Below the pieces are notes generated by a model that worked only from the letters and a program-made list of their open reading frames with translations, made no database searches and was not told the DNA's origin. From positions 1 through 64,000 of the forward strand of contig CANGFO010000013.1 in NCBI GenBank assembly GCA_947453195.1: a DNA stretch of 64,000 bases, read 5' to 3'. Within the stretch, counting starts at the first letter, position 1, and each line of letters opens with the position of its first letter. Both the position numbers and the translations under genes were made by a program. The DNA is from Flavobacteriaceae bacterium (GTDB lineage: Bacteria; Bacteroidota; Bacteroidia; Flavobacteriales; Flavobacteriaceae). Positions 7,104 to 17,227 of the stretch are shown in pieces.

Positions 7104-9050
7104 TTATTGAAAGAAATTCCAAACTAACCCAAATCGAATCATAAAGTCATGAAAGGGCAGATTAGGAGCCGAATAGTACTTATTTCCGGTCATAGAGGAG
7201 TTAAAATGCTCTGCTTTAAGGAAAATTCGGGTTTGTTTCACTCGCGCATTCAAGAAGAAATCGAGCATTGGAAAAGCGCCAATTTGCTTTTCTTTTTGAA
7301 CAAAAAACTCTCCTAAGATTGGGTTGTAATCGTCGGCGTAATACTTTGTAAAATAGTTAATTGTGATTCCAGTTTGTATAAACATGGCTTTTTTAAATAC
7401 ATAATCAGAGAAGTAAAGCGTGTTACGCAATGTAATTTGAGGCACATTAAGAATGGTATCTTTTTGAGCTACCTTTTGGTATAGAAAAGTATTATCTAGC
7501 CCCCATTTTTTATACTTGAATTCACGGGCAATTTTTAATGAAACATAATTGATGCTTCCTGAGTATTGCTGTGGAGTTACCAATTGCTGATTTACTTGAT
7601 TTTTAATATCTTGAAAGAATAGGTGATCATTTAAATTTGTTAATTGCACCGAAGCATTTACCCATTGTGTACAAGCATTTACAGCTAAATTATTAATCTT
7701 TTCGTTTTTAAAACTGTTATACCAATTGTAATTCTCGTAAGCACTTTGATTTACTATGTAGTTGTTATTTGGGGCTTTGCTTATATTTTGATACTGAAAA
7801 GAAAGACTGTTTTTTGGATTGATGGTATAGGTTAATTTAGCATCAAAATTACGAAGTGGCTGAGTAGAAATTGAATTAGACAATACTACGGTTCCATTTA
7901 ATTTGTTTTTTCTATAATCGTATTGCCCACCTAAGGTGTTAATCACGGCTTGAATTTGACCAGGAATTATAGTAGTCCCCACTGTTTTATCAATTCCAGT
8001 GAATGTTTTATAAATAAAATTTTCTGTAAAAAACTGGAATTTCCCAAGGAGTTTATTTTCATAAATAGCTCCAATTTTATTATACAAACGATCGTATAAA
8101 GTTTGATCATTAATATTTGAATTGACAAAGGCCGTTCCAAATCTATTAAAGGCAGCACCCGTAGTTCCTATAGTGGAAGCAATAGTGGCTTGGTTAAATT
8201 CAAAAAACTTATGTTCAAAATTTAATTGATTTATTAAAATGAGATTATTCTGATGATCTTTTGTATTCACCCGAAAGGATTGATCAATAAAGATTCGTTT
8301 CCCTTTAAGAAAGGATTTAGCATCGGTTAGGTACACTTGTAATCTTGGTCTATTTATATAAAGCGGATCATTATCTTCAAATAACTCTGGTTGTGTTAAA
8401 CCTCCATTTTCTCCATTTAACAAATCTTGACCGGTAAAGTGAAAATTTAATGTATAGCGATTGTCTTTGGTGTTATAACTTGCAGTAAATCTAAAATTCC
8501 CTGTACTCGAAAGTTGGTTTATGTATTTACCTAAAGAGCGTAATCCTTTGAAAGCTATTGAAAAATTGAAATTTTTAGACGGATTTAAAGTAATTAAAGC
8601 ATCTACATTTTGACCTTGCTCCATAACACTTTTATAATAAAGCTCTGTTAATGGGGTAGCCACAGAATAATATTTAATTTCGTTAGCCTCAAGGTAATTA
8701 CTATGTTTTGCCTTAAAACCAAATTCTGGAAAAGGTGAAAACTTTGTTAATCCAAAATTTAAAGTGGTATAAGTTTGTCCTTCGTTTGGAAAAGGCATTG
8801 ATCCGAAAAGGTCTTTATGAAGGTAATTGAATTCGTATTCTTTTTTTATAGACAAAGTAGTGTCTAAAATTACAGTATCACGTTCAATTGAAATAATTTT
8901 ATACGAAGTAATAGGCGCTTTTTGGGCTAACTCTTTTGCTTTTTGAGCTTGGGTTTTAATCAAACTTTTTGGTTTATCGATATTTTCCTTTTCTTGTGAA
9001 AAAACAGTTAAAGACAACACCAACAGTAAAATGGAATAAAATACTCTCAT
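7104..9050 (-). CDS. putative porin (outer-membrane beta-barrel)
   Basis: This 648-residue protein has a signal peptide ending at VFSQ, a polar linker, then alternating aromatic/hydrophobic strands throughout and a C-terminal strand ending in the aromatic residues FFQ (MIRFGLVWNFFQ), as in outer-membrane barrels. Size and pattern match the putative porin family of Flavobacteriia. There is no TonB plug domain. It is probably a passive channel or an assembled barrel of unknown substrate. It has its own TATTTTTG promoter and is separated from the downstream cbs-like gene by structured element copy 1. Confidence 0.78.
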   Translation of the reverse strand: MRVFYSILLLVLSLTVFSQEKENIDKPKSLIKTQAQKAKELAQKAPITSYKIISIERDTVILDTTLSIKKEYEFNYLHKDLFGSMPFPNEGQTYTTLNFGLTKFSPFPEFGFKAKHSNYLEANEIKYYSVATPLTELYYKSVMEQGQNVDALITLNPSKNFNFSIAFKGLRSLGKYINQLSSTGNFRFTASYNTKDNRYTLNFHFTGQDLLNGENGGLTQPELFEDNDPLYINRPRLQVYLTDAKSFLKGKRIFIDQSFRVNTKDHQNNLILINQLNFEHKFFEFNQATIASTIGTTGAAFNRFGTAFVNSNINDQTLYDRLYNKIGAIYENKLLGKFQFFTENFIYKTFTGIDKTVGTTIIPGQIQAVINTLGGQYDYRKNKLNGTVVLSNSISTQPLRNFDAKLTYTINPKNSLSFQYQNISKAPNNNYIVNQSAYENYNWYNSFKNEKINNLAVNACTQWVNASVQLTNLNDHLFFQDIKNQVNQQLVTPQQYSGSINYVSLKIAREFKYKKWGLDNTFLYQKVAQKDTILNVPQITLRNTLYFSDYVFKKAMFIQTGITINYFTKYYADDYNPILGEFFVQKEKQIGAFPMLDFFLNARVKQTRIFLKAEHFNSSMTGNKYYSAPNLPFHDFMIRFGLVWNFFQ

Positions 9051-9066
9051 ATATTAATTAAAGCAA

Positions 9067-9074
9067 CAAAAATA
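9067..9074 (-). promoter_or_regulatory. TAnnTTTG promoter element for the putative porin
   Basis: TATTTTTG on the minus strand lies 16 bases before the ATG at 9050. A TTG lies 24 bases further upstream, longer than the usual spacing. Confidence 0.55.
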
Positions 9075-9114
9075 AGGAAATGTTTATTAAGAAAATCACA
9101 ATATAAAGTAAAAA

Positions 9115-9139
9115 AAAGACCGCCATAAAGGCGGTCTTT
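9115..9139 (-). terminator. terminator of the SusC/SusD operon
   Basis: A perfect 10-bp stem, AAAGACCGCC (9115-9124) with GGCGGTCTTT (9130-9139), has a 5-base loop. On the minus strand it is followed by a T run, and it sits just after the SusD-like stop codon. Confidence 0.88.
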
Positions 9140-9163
9140 ATTATTTATCAATAATAAATTTTA

Positions 9164-10906
9164 TTATTGTCCGATTGCTGGATCACCTTGTAACCAGAAT
9201 GGAGAATAAGTATTGATATCGTAAATATTAGCTGATGAAATATTAGGAACATTAGCAGAATTTGCAATATACTCAGACGTAGGATAAATTAGTCTATATG
9301 GTCTGTTTTGAACTGGAGCACCTAAAGGCATTGGGAATAATGGATATCCTCTATTAGGTGTTGAAGAAAATTTACTAGTTTTTGTATTACTAATATATGC
9401 TTCAATTGCATTTGTATTTAATAATGCAACATATTTTTGATATAAAATCGCATTATAATTTTGAGCATATGAATTAGTAGTATTATAACCAAAATTTGGT
9501 TTGCTAGAAATTGCTCCAATGTAAGTGGTAGCATTTGCAGAAGTTAATAAATTCATTAAAAACGAATTAGTAACACCACTATTATATGCAGTTTGAACAT
9601 TTAAGTTTAATGCAGAGTAAGTACCTACACCATTAGCTCCTAACAAACCAGCTTCAGCTTGTAAGAAATTTGCTTCAGCTAGAGTCATTACATATCCTTT
9701 AGAAGAATCTAGATAATTTCCAGTACCAGTATTTGGTAAAGTAGTAGTATTTACTGTACCACTTAAAGGAAGACCAATATTATTATATGGATTAAAGAAA
9801 AGTGGAGCAAATTTACTAGGTTGACCTAAAGAACTTCCCCCTGGTTTGTAGACATCTACTGTAGTACTACCTTGAGTAACACCTTTATGATAACCAGCAG
9901 CAGATTTAGCAAATAAATTGTAACGTCTTGGATCTACAACTAATGGATAAAACACACCAGAACCAGCAACAACTTCTTTATCGGCAGCTGATGCATAATT
10001 GATATCTGCTAAACCATTTAAACATTTTGCTAAGTGACCAGAAATACAATATACGTTTCTTGAAGTTACATTTCCTGCAGCATCCCAACCAAAAGCAGAA
10101 ACAAATGGATTTAATTGAGAATTGTTCGCAGCAGAATATCCTGGTTGAATTGTAACATCTTCTGAAATAAAATCAGGATTTAAGTTACTTAAACGAGTAT
10201 CTCTCCATGAAGCAACAGCTCCAGTGTTAGTAGACATTCTAACAAGCATTTTTAACTCAATAGTATTAGCAAACTTATTCCATTTACTCAAATCACCACC
10301 TAACATCATATCTGAAGTTGCTGAACTTTCTAAACCTGATGGTGGATTATTTTGAATTGTTGAAATTAATGCTCTAGCTTCATCTAATTCTGTTAGAAGA
10401 TGTTTGTAAATTAATTGGTCATCTTCATATTTAGGTGTAACATTATCGATTCCTTTAAACGCTTCAGTATAAGGAGCATTACCATATAAATCAACAATAT
10501 ATTGCATGTAATATGCTTTACAAATTTTAGCAATAGCTTTGTATTCCATATATTGACCAGTAGTATCTGGGAAATCAATAATTTTTTGGAACGTATTTAC
10601 ATTTAAATAAATACTTTGAAATATGCCACTATAAAAATTACTTGTAACGTTAAAATTAAACTCTGAACTAAATGGAGCGGCGTAAGTTTGCACGTTACCA
10701 CCAGTAGCGTTAGAGAATAATAGACCAAGTCTATTCATTGTAGAAGCTTGCACACTGTAACATGCAACTTGAGCTGCTGGAAGATACTGATCAGGTTTTG
10801 CTTGATCAGAATGAAGTTGATTCGGGTTGTCATTAATATCTAAATAATCACTACACGAATAAAAACCGAATATTAGTAGTACTAATATATATTTTATTTT
10901 TTTCAT
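9164..10906 (-). CDS. SusD/RagB-family nutrient-binding outer-membrane lipoprotein
   Basis: This 580-residue protein has a lipoprotein signal (LLIFGFYSC, lipid-anchored cysteine about residue 18) followed by SDYLDINDNPNQ, the start typical of the SusD-like family with an Asn-Pro-rich opening. TPR-like helices follow (YKAIAKICKAYYMQYIVDLYG, and a later EANFLQAEAGLLGA). It would sit on the cell surface as a lid over the SusC partner encoded 9 bases upstream, binding an oligomeric nutrient. No enzyme or regulator gene flanks the pair, so the substrate is unknown. Confidence 0.93.
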   Translation of the reverse strand: MKKIKYILVLLIFGFYSCSDYLDINDNPNQLHSDQAKPDQYLPAAQVACYSVQASTMNRLGLLFSNATGGNVQTYAAPFSSEFNFNVTSNFYSGIFQSIYLNVNTFQKIIDFPDTTGQYMEYKAIAKICKAYYMQYIVDLYGNAPYTEAFKGIDNVTPKYEDDQLIYKHLLTELDEARALISTIQNNPPSGLESSATSDMMLGGDLSKWNKFANTIELKMLVRMSTNTGAVASWRDTRLSNLNPDFISEDVTIQPGYSAANNSQLNPFVSAFGWDAAGNVTSRNVYCISGHLAKCLNGLADINYASAADKEVVAGSGVFYPLVVDPRRYNLFAKSAAGYHKGVTQGSTTVDVYKPGGSSLGQPSKFAPLFFNPYNNIGLPLSGTVNTTTLPNTGTGNYLDSSKGYVMTLAEANFLQAEAGLLGANGVGTYSALNLNVQTAYNSGVTNSFLMNLLTSANATTYIGAISSKPNFGYNTTNSYAQNYNAILYQKYVALLNTNAIEAYISNTKTSKFSSTPNRGYPLFPMPLGAPVQNRPYRLIYPTSEYIANSANVPNISSANIYDINTYSPFWLQGDPAIGQ

Positions 10907-10915
10907 AATAAATTT

Positions 10916-13900
10916 TTAAAAAGTTATATTCAAGTTAAAACCATAAGTTTTTGTTGTAGGATATTGTCCTACATTAGAATATCCAGGAATACCATTACCA
11001 GATACAGAAGCTTCTGGGTCAGTATAACCTAAATTTTTCATCCCTTTTCCATTTTGTAAAAATATAGTAAAAGGATTTCTAGCATTTATCCCAAATTTAC
11101 AAGAAGTAATTCCTGTAGATTTTAAAAATTTAGATGGAATAGTATAAGAAAGAGAAATTTCTCTAATTTTCAATGTAGCAGCATCAACGATTGAATTTTG
11201 ACCTACACTAGAAAGAGTTGAATAATAGGTAGCTAAATTAGCTGGTGTGATAGCAACAGTATTAGTTGCATAAACTGGAGTTGAAGGTACACTAGTATTT
11301 ACAACCGAATTAGGGAATAAATAACCTTGAGTTCTATCAAATTCTGCAGAATCTACTGTATAACCTGCAAACAACATTGAGTTATAGGTTGATGAGTAGA
11401 TACTATGACCAGATCTATAATCTGCAACAGCAGATAACGATATTCCTTTATAACTAAATGTATTAGAAAGATTAATAATAAAATCAGGATTTGCTTTTCC
11501 TAAAGTTGTAAAAGTAGAATTAATCTGAGGTACACCATTAGCACCTACAATTACATGCCCATCACTATCTGTTGCAAAAGTAGTACCTTTAATTAAAGGA
11601 TACTCTTCACCTTTAACAGCAAAAATACCAACACTTGAAGAAGAAAGTAAATTAACCTCATCTACACCGTCAGAAATATCCTTAACAATAGTTTTGTAAT
11701 GCGTATATCCTGCTTTAATATTCCAATTAAAACCTTTTTCACTTTTAAAAGGTGTTAAACCAATATTAAACTCATACCCTTTATTTTCTAACTTACCAGT
11801 ATTACTTAATAAAGTTTGTAATCCGGATGGAGTTGAAGTAGTTGCATTTGTAATAAGTTTATCAGTAGTATTAATATAATAAGACCCATCAAATGTAACT
11901 CTATTGTTAAATAAAGTAGCCTGTAATCCAGCTTCATTAGAAGTAACAAACTCAGGAGTAATTTTAGGATCTACTCCATTTGTTCTTGGACGGAACGCTA
12001 AAATACTACTATTATTTGCATATGGGAATCCAGCTGCAACTACTGCAATATCTGTAGTAGCATATGGTCCAACAGAGGTAGTATTACCTGTTCTACTGTA
12101 GTTTGCGTACAATTTAAGATAATTTAAAGCTTTTTTATCTTTCATACTTTCAATAGCAGTGGTTGGTACAAATGAAATACCAGCAGAAGGATAGAAAAAT
12201 GAACTAGCTACTGTTGAAGTGTTTTCAACTCTACCTGTTAAATTCAAGAATAAATAGTTATTATAATCAAAATCAAAGTTTGCAAAACCTGCTACTTTTC
12301 TTGTTTGATAATAAGCATTTTGTAAAGTACTTGGGTTATCCGGCTTAATAACGTTTACTATGTTATACCAACCTGGAATTTTTAATCCAGTTCCACCTTG
12401 AGTAGTTACAGTTCTATAATTATCTTGGATATTGAAACCAAAATTAGATTTCATTCCAATAGAATTAGTTAATTTATAATCTAAATTTAACATTAAATCA
12501 TCATAAACACTTCTTCCTATGTTAGTAGAAATATAAAAGCTAGATTGCTCATACATATCTGCACCACCTAAACTTGAATAAAGAGCAGTTGGACCACCAG
12601 ATACAGATAACATGTATGGAGAATAATCAGCTGTATAATCTTCATTAAACCCATCATTGTGAGAAGTAGATTTAGTAGAATTAAGCTGAACATTAGCAGT
12701 ATTTAATAAAGTTACATGTTTTCCAAAATTATATTCTAATTTTAATACAGCACCAAGATTATCAGATGTAGCATCATTACGTTTTTGCTTGATAACTTGC
12801 CATGGATTTAAAGCATAAGCTGTCCAGTTATGAGCTGTACCAGAATCTTTAAATTGAATTAAGTCAATATTAGTTGGAACTTGAAGCAATTCATACAACA
12901 AATTTGAATCCGTTTCTGAAGTACTTTGATTGATATAAGTAACTGTTCCATCAACTTTAAGTTTTCCGAATTTTTTTCCAGCTTTAAATAAAAATGCATT
13001 TCTTCTTAAAACATCGTCTTGAACAACAAAATCGTTAGATGTTCTAGAATAATTAAACATTGCATACCCATCTTCAGATCCAGAATTAACCGTTATACTA
13101 TTTTGAGTAACAATACCTGTATTGAAAAACGCCTTGATATTATCATATCCTTTTGAATTCCATGTTGTTGTAAGAATTTGACCATTTGCTTGTGGTAATC
13201 CCATTGGAACTATAGTATTTGCCCATTTAGGATCAGAATATGCAGGACCCCATGCACCATTTTCATATGGTACGAATTGAGAATTACCATTTCTAGGATC
13301 AGTAGCATTAGGAAATCCAAAATCATAACTTCCATCAACCCAACCTTGACCATAAGTAGTTTGTCTCATTGGTAAAAAAGCTATATTTTGAAAATCTACA
13401 GAAGAGTTGAAAGACACTTCAATTTTAGATTTACTCGTACCTCTTTTAGTAGTAACAACGATAACACCATTAGAACCTTGTTCTCCATATAATGCAGAAC
13501 CTTGTTGCCCTTTAATAACGTTTACAGATTCAATCATGTCACTTGACATTTGTTGCAAAATATTTGCTGATGAAATTGCTCCATCAATTACAACTAATGC
13601 TTGGTTATTACCAGTGATTGTTCTATTACCTCTAAGCACAATACTTGTGGTTGGATTAGCTCCATTAGAAGTAGTGTTAATTTGCAATCCAGTAACTTTA
13701 CCCGCTAATGTTTGAACAACATTCGGGTTAGAAACCAAAGAAAGCTCTTTGTTAGACACTGTTTGTTGCGTAGAAGTTACAGCGTCTCTTTTCTTCTTAA
13801 TACCAACTGCTCCTGTGAAAACTACATCTTCTAATATTTTAGAAGATTCTTTCAAAGTAACATTGTAGCTATTAGCCGAACCTACAGTAACTGATTTTTT

Positions 13901-14134
13901 TTCGTATCCAGAAAAAGATACTACTAAAACATCACCTGGTTTTGCTTTGATGGAATACTTTCCATCTAAATCTGCTGATACGCCTTTTGCTGAACCTTTG
14001 ATTACAACATTAGCACCAGACAAAGGTAATTTACCATCGGTAACTGTACCTGTAACAGTTTTCTCTTGTGCAAACGAAAACTGCATTGATAACGCTAATA
14101 CTAGCGTAAAAATCCATTTGAACTTCGATCTCAT
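10916..14134 (-). CDS. SusC/RagA-family TonB-linked outer-membrane transporter
   Basis: This 1072-residue protein has a signal peptide ending at QFSFAQ, a carboxypeptidase-regulatory-like domain (about residues 25-95: GTVTDGKLPLSGANVVIKG), a TonB plug (about 110-230: GLQINTTSNGANPTTSIVLRG and NQALVVIDG), and a long 22-strand-type barrel ending in YGFNLNITF. It imports the ligand captured by the SusD-like partner using TonB energy. It is the first gene of the two-gene operon. It is divergent from rnhB across about 200 bases. Confidence 0.95.
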   Translation of the reverse strand: MRSKFKWIFTLVLALSMQFSFAQEKTVTGTVTDGKLPLSGANVVIKGSAKGVSADLDGKYSIKAKPGDVLVVSFSGYEKKSVTVGSANSYNVTLKESSKILEDVVFTGAVGIKKKRDAVTSTQQTVSNKELSLVSNPNVVQTLAGKVTGLQINTTSNGANPTTSIVLRGNRTITGNNQALVVIDGAISSANILQQMSSDMIESVNVIKGQQGSALYGEQGSNGVIVVTTKRGTSKSKIEVSFNSSVDFQNIAFLPMRQTTYGQGWVDGSYDFGFPNATDPRNGNSQFVPYENGAWGPAYSDPKWANTIVPMGLPQANGQILTTTWNSKGYDNIKAFFNTGIVTQNSITVNSGSEDGYAMFNYSRTSNDFVVQDDVLRRNAFLFKAGKKFGKLKVDGTVTYINQSTSETDSNLLYELLQVPTNIDLIQFKDSGTAHNWTAYALNPWQVIKQKRNDATSDNLGAVLKLEYNFGKHVTLLNTANVQLNSTKSTSHNDGFNEDYTADYSPYMLSVSGGPTALYSSLGGADMYEQSSFYISTNIGRSVYDDLMLNLDYKLTNSIGMKSNFGFNIQDNYRTVTTQGGTGLKIPGWYNIVNVIKPDNPSTLQNAYYQTRKVAGFANFDFDYNNYLFLNLTGRVENTSTVASSFFYPSAGISFVPTTAIESMKDKKALNYLKLYANYSRTGNTTSVGPYATTDIAVVAAGFPYANNSSILAFRPRTNGVDPKITPEFVTSNEAGLQATLFNNRVTFDGSYYINTTDKLITNATTSTPSGLQTLLSNTGKLENKGYEFNIGLTPFKSEKGFNWNIKAGYTHYKTIVKDISDGVDEVNLLSSSSVGIFAVKGEEYPLIKGTTFATDSDGHVIVGANGVPQINSTFTTLGKANPDFIINLSNTFSYKGISLSAVADYRSGHSIYSSTYNSMLFAGYTVDSAEFDRTQGYLFPNSVVNTSVPSTPVYATNTVAITPANLATYYSTLSSVGQNSIVDAATLKIREISLSYTIPSKFLKSTGITSCKFGINARNPFTIFLQNGKGMKNLGYTDPEASVSGNGIPGYSNVGQYPTTKTYGFNLNITF

Positions 14135-14245
14135 ATTAATTTTTATTTGAGTTAGTTATCTCGCAAACTTCTTAATAATATCTTAAATAAACAAATGTTT
14201 TTTCCAAATATTTTATTTTTTTTATGTTAAATAATATTCGTTGGC

Positions 14246-14253
14246 TAAATTTG
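14246..14253 (+). promoter_or_regulatory. TAnnTTTG promoter element for rnhB
   Basis: TAAATTTG is a perfect -7 match. The predicted transcript start (around 14259) falls just in front of the perfect hairpin at 14262-14288. Confidence 0.6.
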
Positions 14254-14261
14254 TATACCAA

Positions 14262-14288
14262 TTAAAATAGGTAACCTGCCTATTTTAA
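14262..14288 (+). repeat. perfect inverted repeat in the rnhB leader
   Basis: TTAAAATAGG (14262-14271) and CCTATTTTAA (14279-14288) form a 10-bp stem with a 7-base loop at the presumed 5' end of the rnhB mRNA. No T run follows on the plus strand, so it is not a standard terminator. An RNA-stabilising hairpin or an operator are both possible. Confidence 0.7.
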
Positions 14289-14333
14289 CTCAATTATCAC
14301 TAAAAAGTGATTTTTTTAATAAATAATAACATT

Positions 14334-14915
14334 ATGTTAAATTTAAGATTTTCAGAATTCGAATTTGAATGTGGTACCGATGAAGCTGGACGAGGATGTC
14401 TTGCAGGGCCAGTTACCGCTGCTGCAGTACTACTGCCAAATGATTTAGATTTAGATTTATTGAATGACTCCAAGCAGCTCTCCGAAAAAACAAGAAGTAA
14501 ACTTAGACCTATTATAGAAGAATTGGCCCTTTCTTTTTCAGTAACTCATTTAGAGCCAAAAATAATTGATGAGATAAACATATTAAATGCCTCCATAAAA
14601 GCCATGCAAGAAAGCATAATCAAATTGAATCCTACTCCTACCTATATAATAGTAGATGGAAATCGATTTAATCCAGTTGGCAACATTCCATTCAGTACTA
14701 TTGTAAAAGGTGATTCAAAATACATGAGTATTGCAGCAGCTTCGGTTTTAGCCAAAACCTATAGAGATGCCTATATGGATAGAATTCATGAGGAATTCCC
14801 AATGTACAATTGGAAACAAAATAAGGGTTACCCAACGAAAGAGCACCGGGCCGCCATAAAAAAATATGGCCCCTGTAAATACCACCGAATGACTTTTAAA
14901 TTACTGGAAGGATAA
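14334..14915 (+). CDS. rnhB: ribonuclease HII
   Basis: This 193-residue enzyme cleaves RNA in RNA-DNA hybrids and at single ribonucleotides in DNA. The RNase HII signature [17 protein letters not shown] is at residues 14-30, with catalytic D16-E17. DSKQLSEK, the acidic IIVDGNRF and the late [12 protein letters not shown] complete the active site. I chose ATG 14334 because a longer reading starting with GTG at 14307 adds nine residues not seen in the family and begins inside the A/T-rich leader. It is convergent with lipB, with an 18-base gap. Confidence 0.95.
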   Translation: MLNLRFSEFEFECGTDEAGRGCLAGPVTAAAVLLPNDLDLDLLNDSKQLSEKTRSKLRPIIEELALSFSVTHLEPKIIDEINILNASIKAMQESIIKLNPTPTYIIVDGNRFNPVGNIPFSTIVKGDSKYMSIAAASVLAKTYRDAYMDRIHEEFPMYNWKQNKGYPTKEHRAAIKKYGPCKYHRMTFKLLEG

Positions 14916-14933
14916 CACCGAATTATTTACACC

Positions 14934-15632
14934 TTATATAAAGGTACATTCAAATAATTCAACGAAGTGTTTTACGATTTTTTCTTTTACTTCTTGTTCG
15001 TCCACCTTATCAACACCAAGCTCTACATTTAAAGAAGTAACTGCTTTTCCTTTAATACCACAAGGAATAATATTATCAAAGAAACCCAAATCGGCATTTA
15101 CATTTAAAGCAAATCCATGCATGGTAACCCAGCGGGATGCTCGAACTCCCATAGCGCAAATTTTTCTTGCAAACGGCGTTCCCACTCCAAGCCATACTCC
15201 AGTCTCTCCTTCACTTCGCACTCCTATTATATTATACTCTGCAAGAGTAAGTATAATCACCTCTTCTAATAGACGCAAATATTTATGAATATCGGGGAAG
15301 AAATTTTCAAGATCTACTATGGGATAACCTACAATTTGGCCTGGGCCGTGATAGGTAATATCACCTCCCCTATTTATTTTGTAAAAAGTAGCTCCTTTTT
15401 GCTCTAATTGTTTTTCGGATAAAAGTAAATTGGAAAAATCACCACTTTTACCTAAAGTATAAACATGAGGGTGTTCTACAAACAGAAAATAATTTGGGGT
15501 AGGATTTTGAGTTTCCTCTTTTCTGTTTTGTATTTTAACATCAACGATTTCTTGAAATAAAGTTTCTTGATAATCCCAAGTAACTTTATAATCTTTTTTA
15601 CCTAAATCTTGAAATACTATTTTTTTATTCAT
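14934..15632 (-). CDS. lipB: octanoyltransferase LipB
   Basis: This 232-residue enzyme transfers octanoyl from acyl carrier protein to lipoyl domains such as PDH E2, the first step of lipoate synthesis. The motif RGGDITYHGPGQIVGYP is at residues 88-104. The catalytic pair is K157 (RKICAMGVR) and C191 (IIPCGIKGKAVTSL), both intact. It is the last of three minus-strand genes (exported protein, deoxynucleoside kinase, lipB), 61 bases after the kinase stop. Confidence 0.96.
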   Translation of the reverse strand: MNKKIVFQDLGKKDYKVTWDYQETLFQEIVDVKIQNRKEETQNPTPNYFLFVEHPHVYTLGKSGDFSNLLLSEKQLEQKGATFYKINRGGDITYHGPGQIVGYPIVDLENFFPDIHKYLRLLEEVIILTLAEYNIIGVRSEGETGVWLGVGTPFARKICAMGVRASRWVTMHGFALNVNADLGFFDNIIPCGIKGKAVTSLNVELGVDKVDEQEVKEKIVKHFVELFECTFI

Positions 15633-15693
15633 TTTTTTCGAAAGTAAAAAAGACTAATTTAAAGGAGATTTATCAAAAAGTTACCTACTTATT

Positions 15694-16308
15694 TTAAAAT
15701 AATCCGTTTATTTCTGCATCGATGCGATTGATGATATTCCCTAAATCTTCTGGGTTATTTAAGAAATCCATATTATCAACATCAATTATTAAAAGCTTAC
15801 CTTTTGTATAAGTTGTAATCCAAGCTTCATAGCGCTCATTCAATCGACTTAAATAATCAATTGATATTGAATTTTCATATTCTCTTCCACGCTTATGAAT
15901 TTGACCTACTAAATTAGGAATTGAACTTCTTAAATAAATTAACAAATCGGGAGCTTTAACCAAGCTTTCCATTAATTCAAAAAGGGATTTATAATTTTCA
16001 AAATCTCTATTAGTCATTAATCCCATTGCATGAAGGTTGGGCGCAAAAATATGAGCATCTTCATAAATGGTTCTATCTTGAATAATTTTCTTACCGCTTT
16101 CTCTAATTTGCAATACTTGACGGAAACGACTGTTTAAGAAATAAATCTGCAAGTTGAATGACCATCTTTCCATTTGGTGGTAAAAATCGTCTAAATACGG
16201 ATTATCCACAACATCTTCAAAATGTGGTTCCCATTTAAAATGTTTTGCTAATAGACGCGTCAAGGTTGTTTTTCCTGCGCCAATATTTCCTGCTACAGCT
16301 ATATGCAT
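15694..16308 (-). CDS. deoxynucleoside kinase
   Basis: This 204-residue P-loop kinase phosphorylates deoxynucleosides for salvage. The Walker A motif is GNIGAGKTT (about residues 7-15). The DRS-like motif DRTIYEDAHIFA is followed by lid-type basic residues (HKRGREYENSI). Its length fits the bacterial dAK/dGK-type family, but base specificity is not readable. Its ATG overlaps the upstream stop codon by one base (TAATG), so it is translationally coupled to the exported protein gene. Confidence 0.92.
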   Translation of the reverse strand: MHIAVAGNIGAGKTTLTRLLAKHFKWEPHFEDVVDNPYLDDFYHQMERWSFNLQIYFLNSRFRQVLQIRESGKKIIQDRTIYEDAHIFAPNLHAMGLMTNRDFENYKSLFELMESLVKAPDLLIYLRSSIPNLVGQIHKRGREYENSISIDYLSRLNERYEAWITTYTKGKLLIIDVDNMDFLNNPEDLGNIINRIDAEINGLF

Positions 16309-17096
16309 TACGGTAAATTTATTTTATAATTTGTATTTCCTTCGTTGGTAAAAATAGATAAAATTTGGTCTTTGTAATAAAAATTTCTAAAGGATTTCTC
16401 AACAATCTGAATTTTGGTTTGCTTATTGGCAGAGAAATCTCTTACAAATAAAGTATTGTCTTTTATGAATAGTATTTCATTTGGGCTAATTATCTGATAT
16501 GCTTCGGCAAAATTCAATTGAGCAACTTCTAGAATCTTACCATATCTATCGCAAGTGTTCAATCGCCCATTTTTAGAAATCCATTGAAAATAATTATAAT
16601 CGGTTTGGTAATAATTAACTTCTCCATCCAGGGAATTACCTATAGTTTGATAATTTTTAGAAACTAAATCAAACAAAGCTATTTTTTGATTAAGCGCATT
16701 GAAAATCCATAATTTATTTTGATCTGCAACTCCAACCGCAGTTGCAATAATTGGATTTTCAAATTCGGAAAAATGAATTCGCTCCATTTCATTCATTTGA
16801 TTATCAAGAATCACAACGGTATTAAATTTTTCGTAAAAAACTATTATTTTTAAAGGATTTAGAATATCCACTTTAGTTACATCACCCAATGAAAGATCTT
16901 GAAACTGCAAATTCGAATTCTTATTTTTCTTTATTATTACATTGTTATTACTATAGTAATAATTTTTATACCCGTCAAAGCCAAAAAATTTATCCGCTTT
17001 AATAGCAATAGAATCCACTGCGATCGGAACTATTTCTTGAGCAGAAACAGTTATAAAAGCAGCTAAAAACAAAAATAAAATATAGTATTTTTTCAT
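16308..17096 (-). CDS. exported protein of unknown function, possible beta-propeller
   Basis: This 262-residue protein has a signal peptide (MKKYYILFLFLAAFITVSA). The rest is a run of short strand-like units with repeating hydrophobic-aspartate patterns (KIIVFYEKFNTVVILDNQ, KLWIFNALNQKIALFDL, NEILFIKDNTLFVRDF). These look like propeller blades of a periplasmic protein. I do not recognise a named family. It heads the operon with the deoxynucleoside kinase and lipB. The pairing is conserved-looking in flavobacteria but not functionally explained. Confidence 0.7.
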   Translation of the reverse strand: MKKYYILFLFLAAFITVSAQEIVPIAVDSIAIKADKFFGFDGYKNYYYSNNNVIIKKNKNSNLQFQDLSLGDVTKVDILNPLKIIVFYEKFNTVVILDNQMNEMERIHFSEFENPIIATAVGVADQNKLWIFNALNQKIALFDLVSKNYQTIGNSLDGEVNYYQTDYNYFQWISKNGRLNTCDRYGKILEVAQLNFAEAYQIISPNEILFIKDNTLFVRDFSANKQTKIQIVEKSFRNFYYKDQILSIFTNEGNTNYKINLP

Positions 17097-17227
17097 TAGG
17101 AGGCTAATTTACATCAAACAAATGAAATTTACCAAAATGCATAACTAAATATTTAACAAACTTTTAGTAACAAATCAAAGATTCAATCGTCATATTTGCT
17201 TACGTAAATTCAAACAAAATATTCAAC

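Noticed and set aside
14307..14333. GTG-initiated extension of rnhB
   Set aside because: It adds only A/T-rich leader codons in front of the ATG, and the family starts close to the ATG at 14334.
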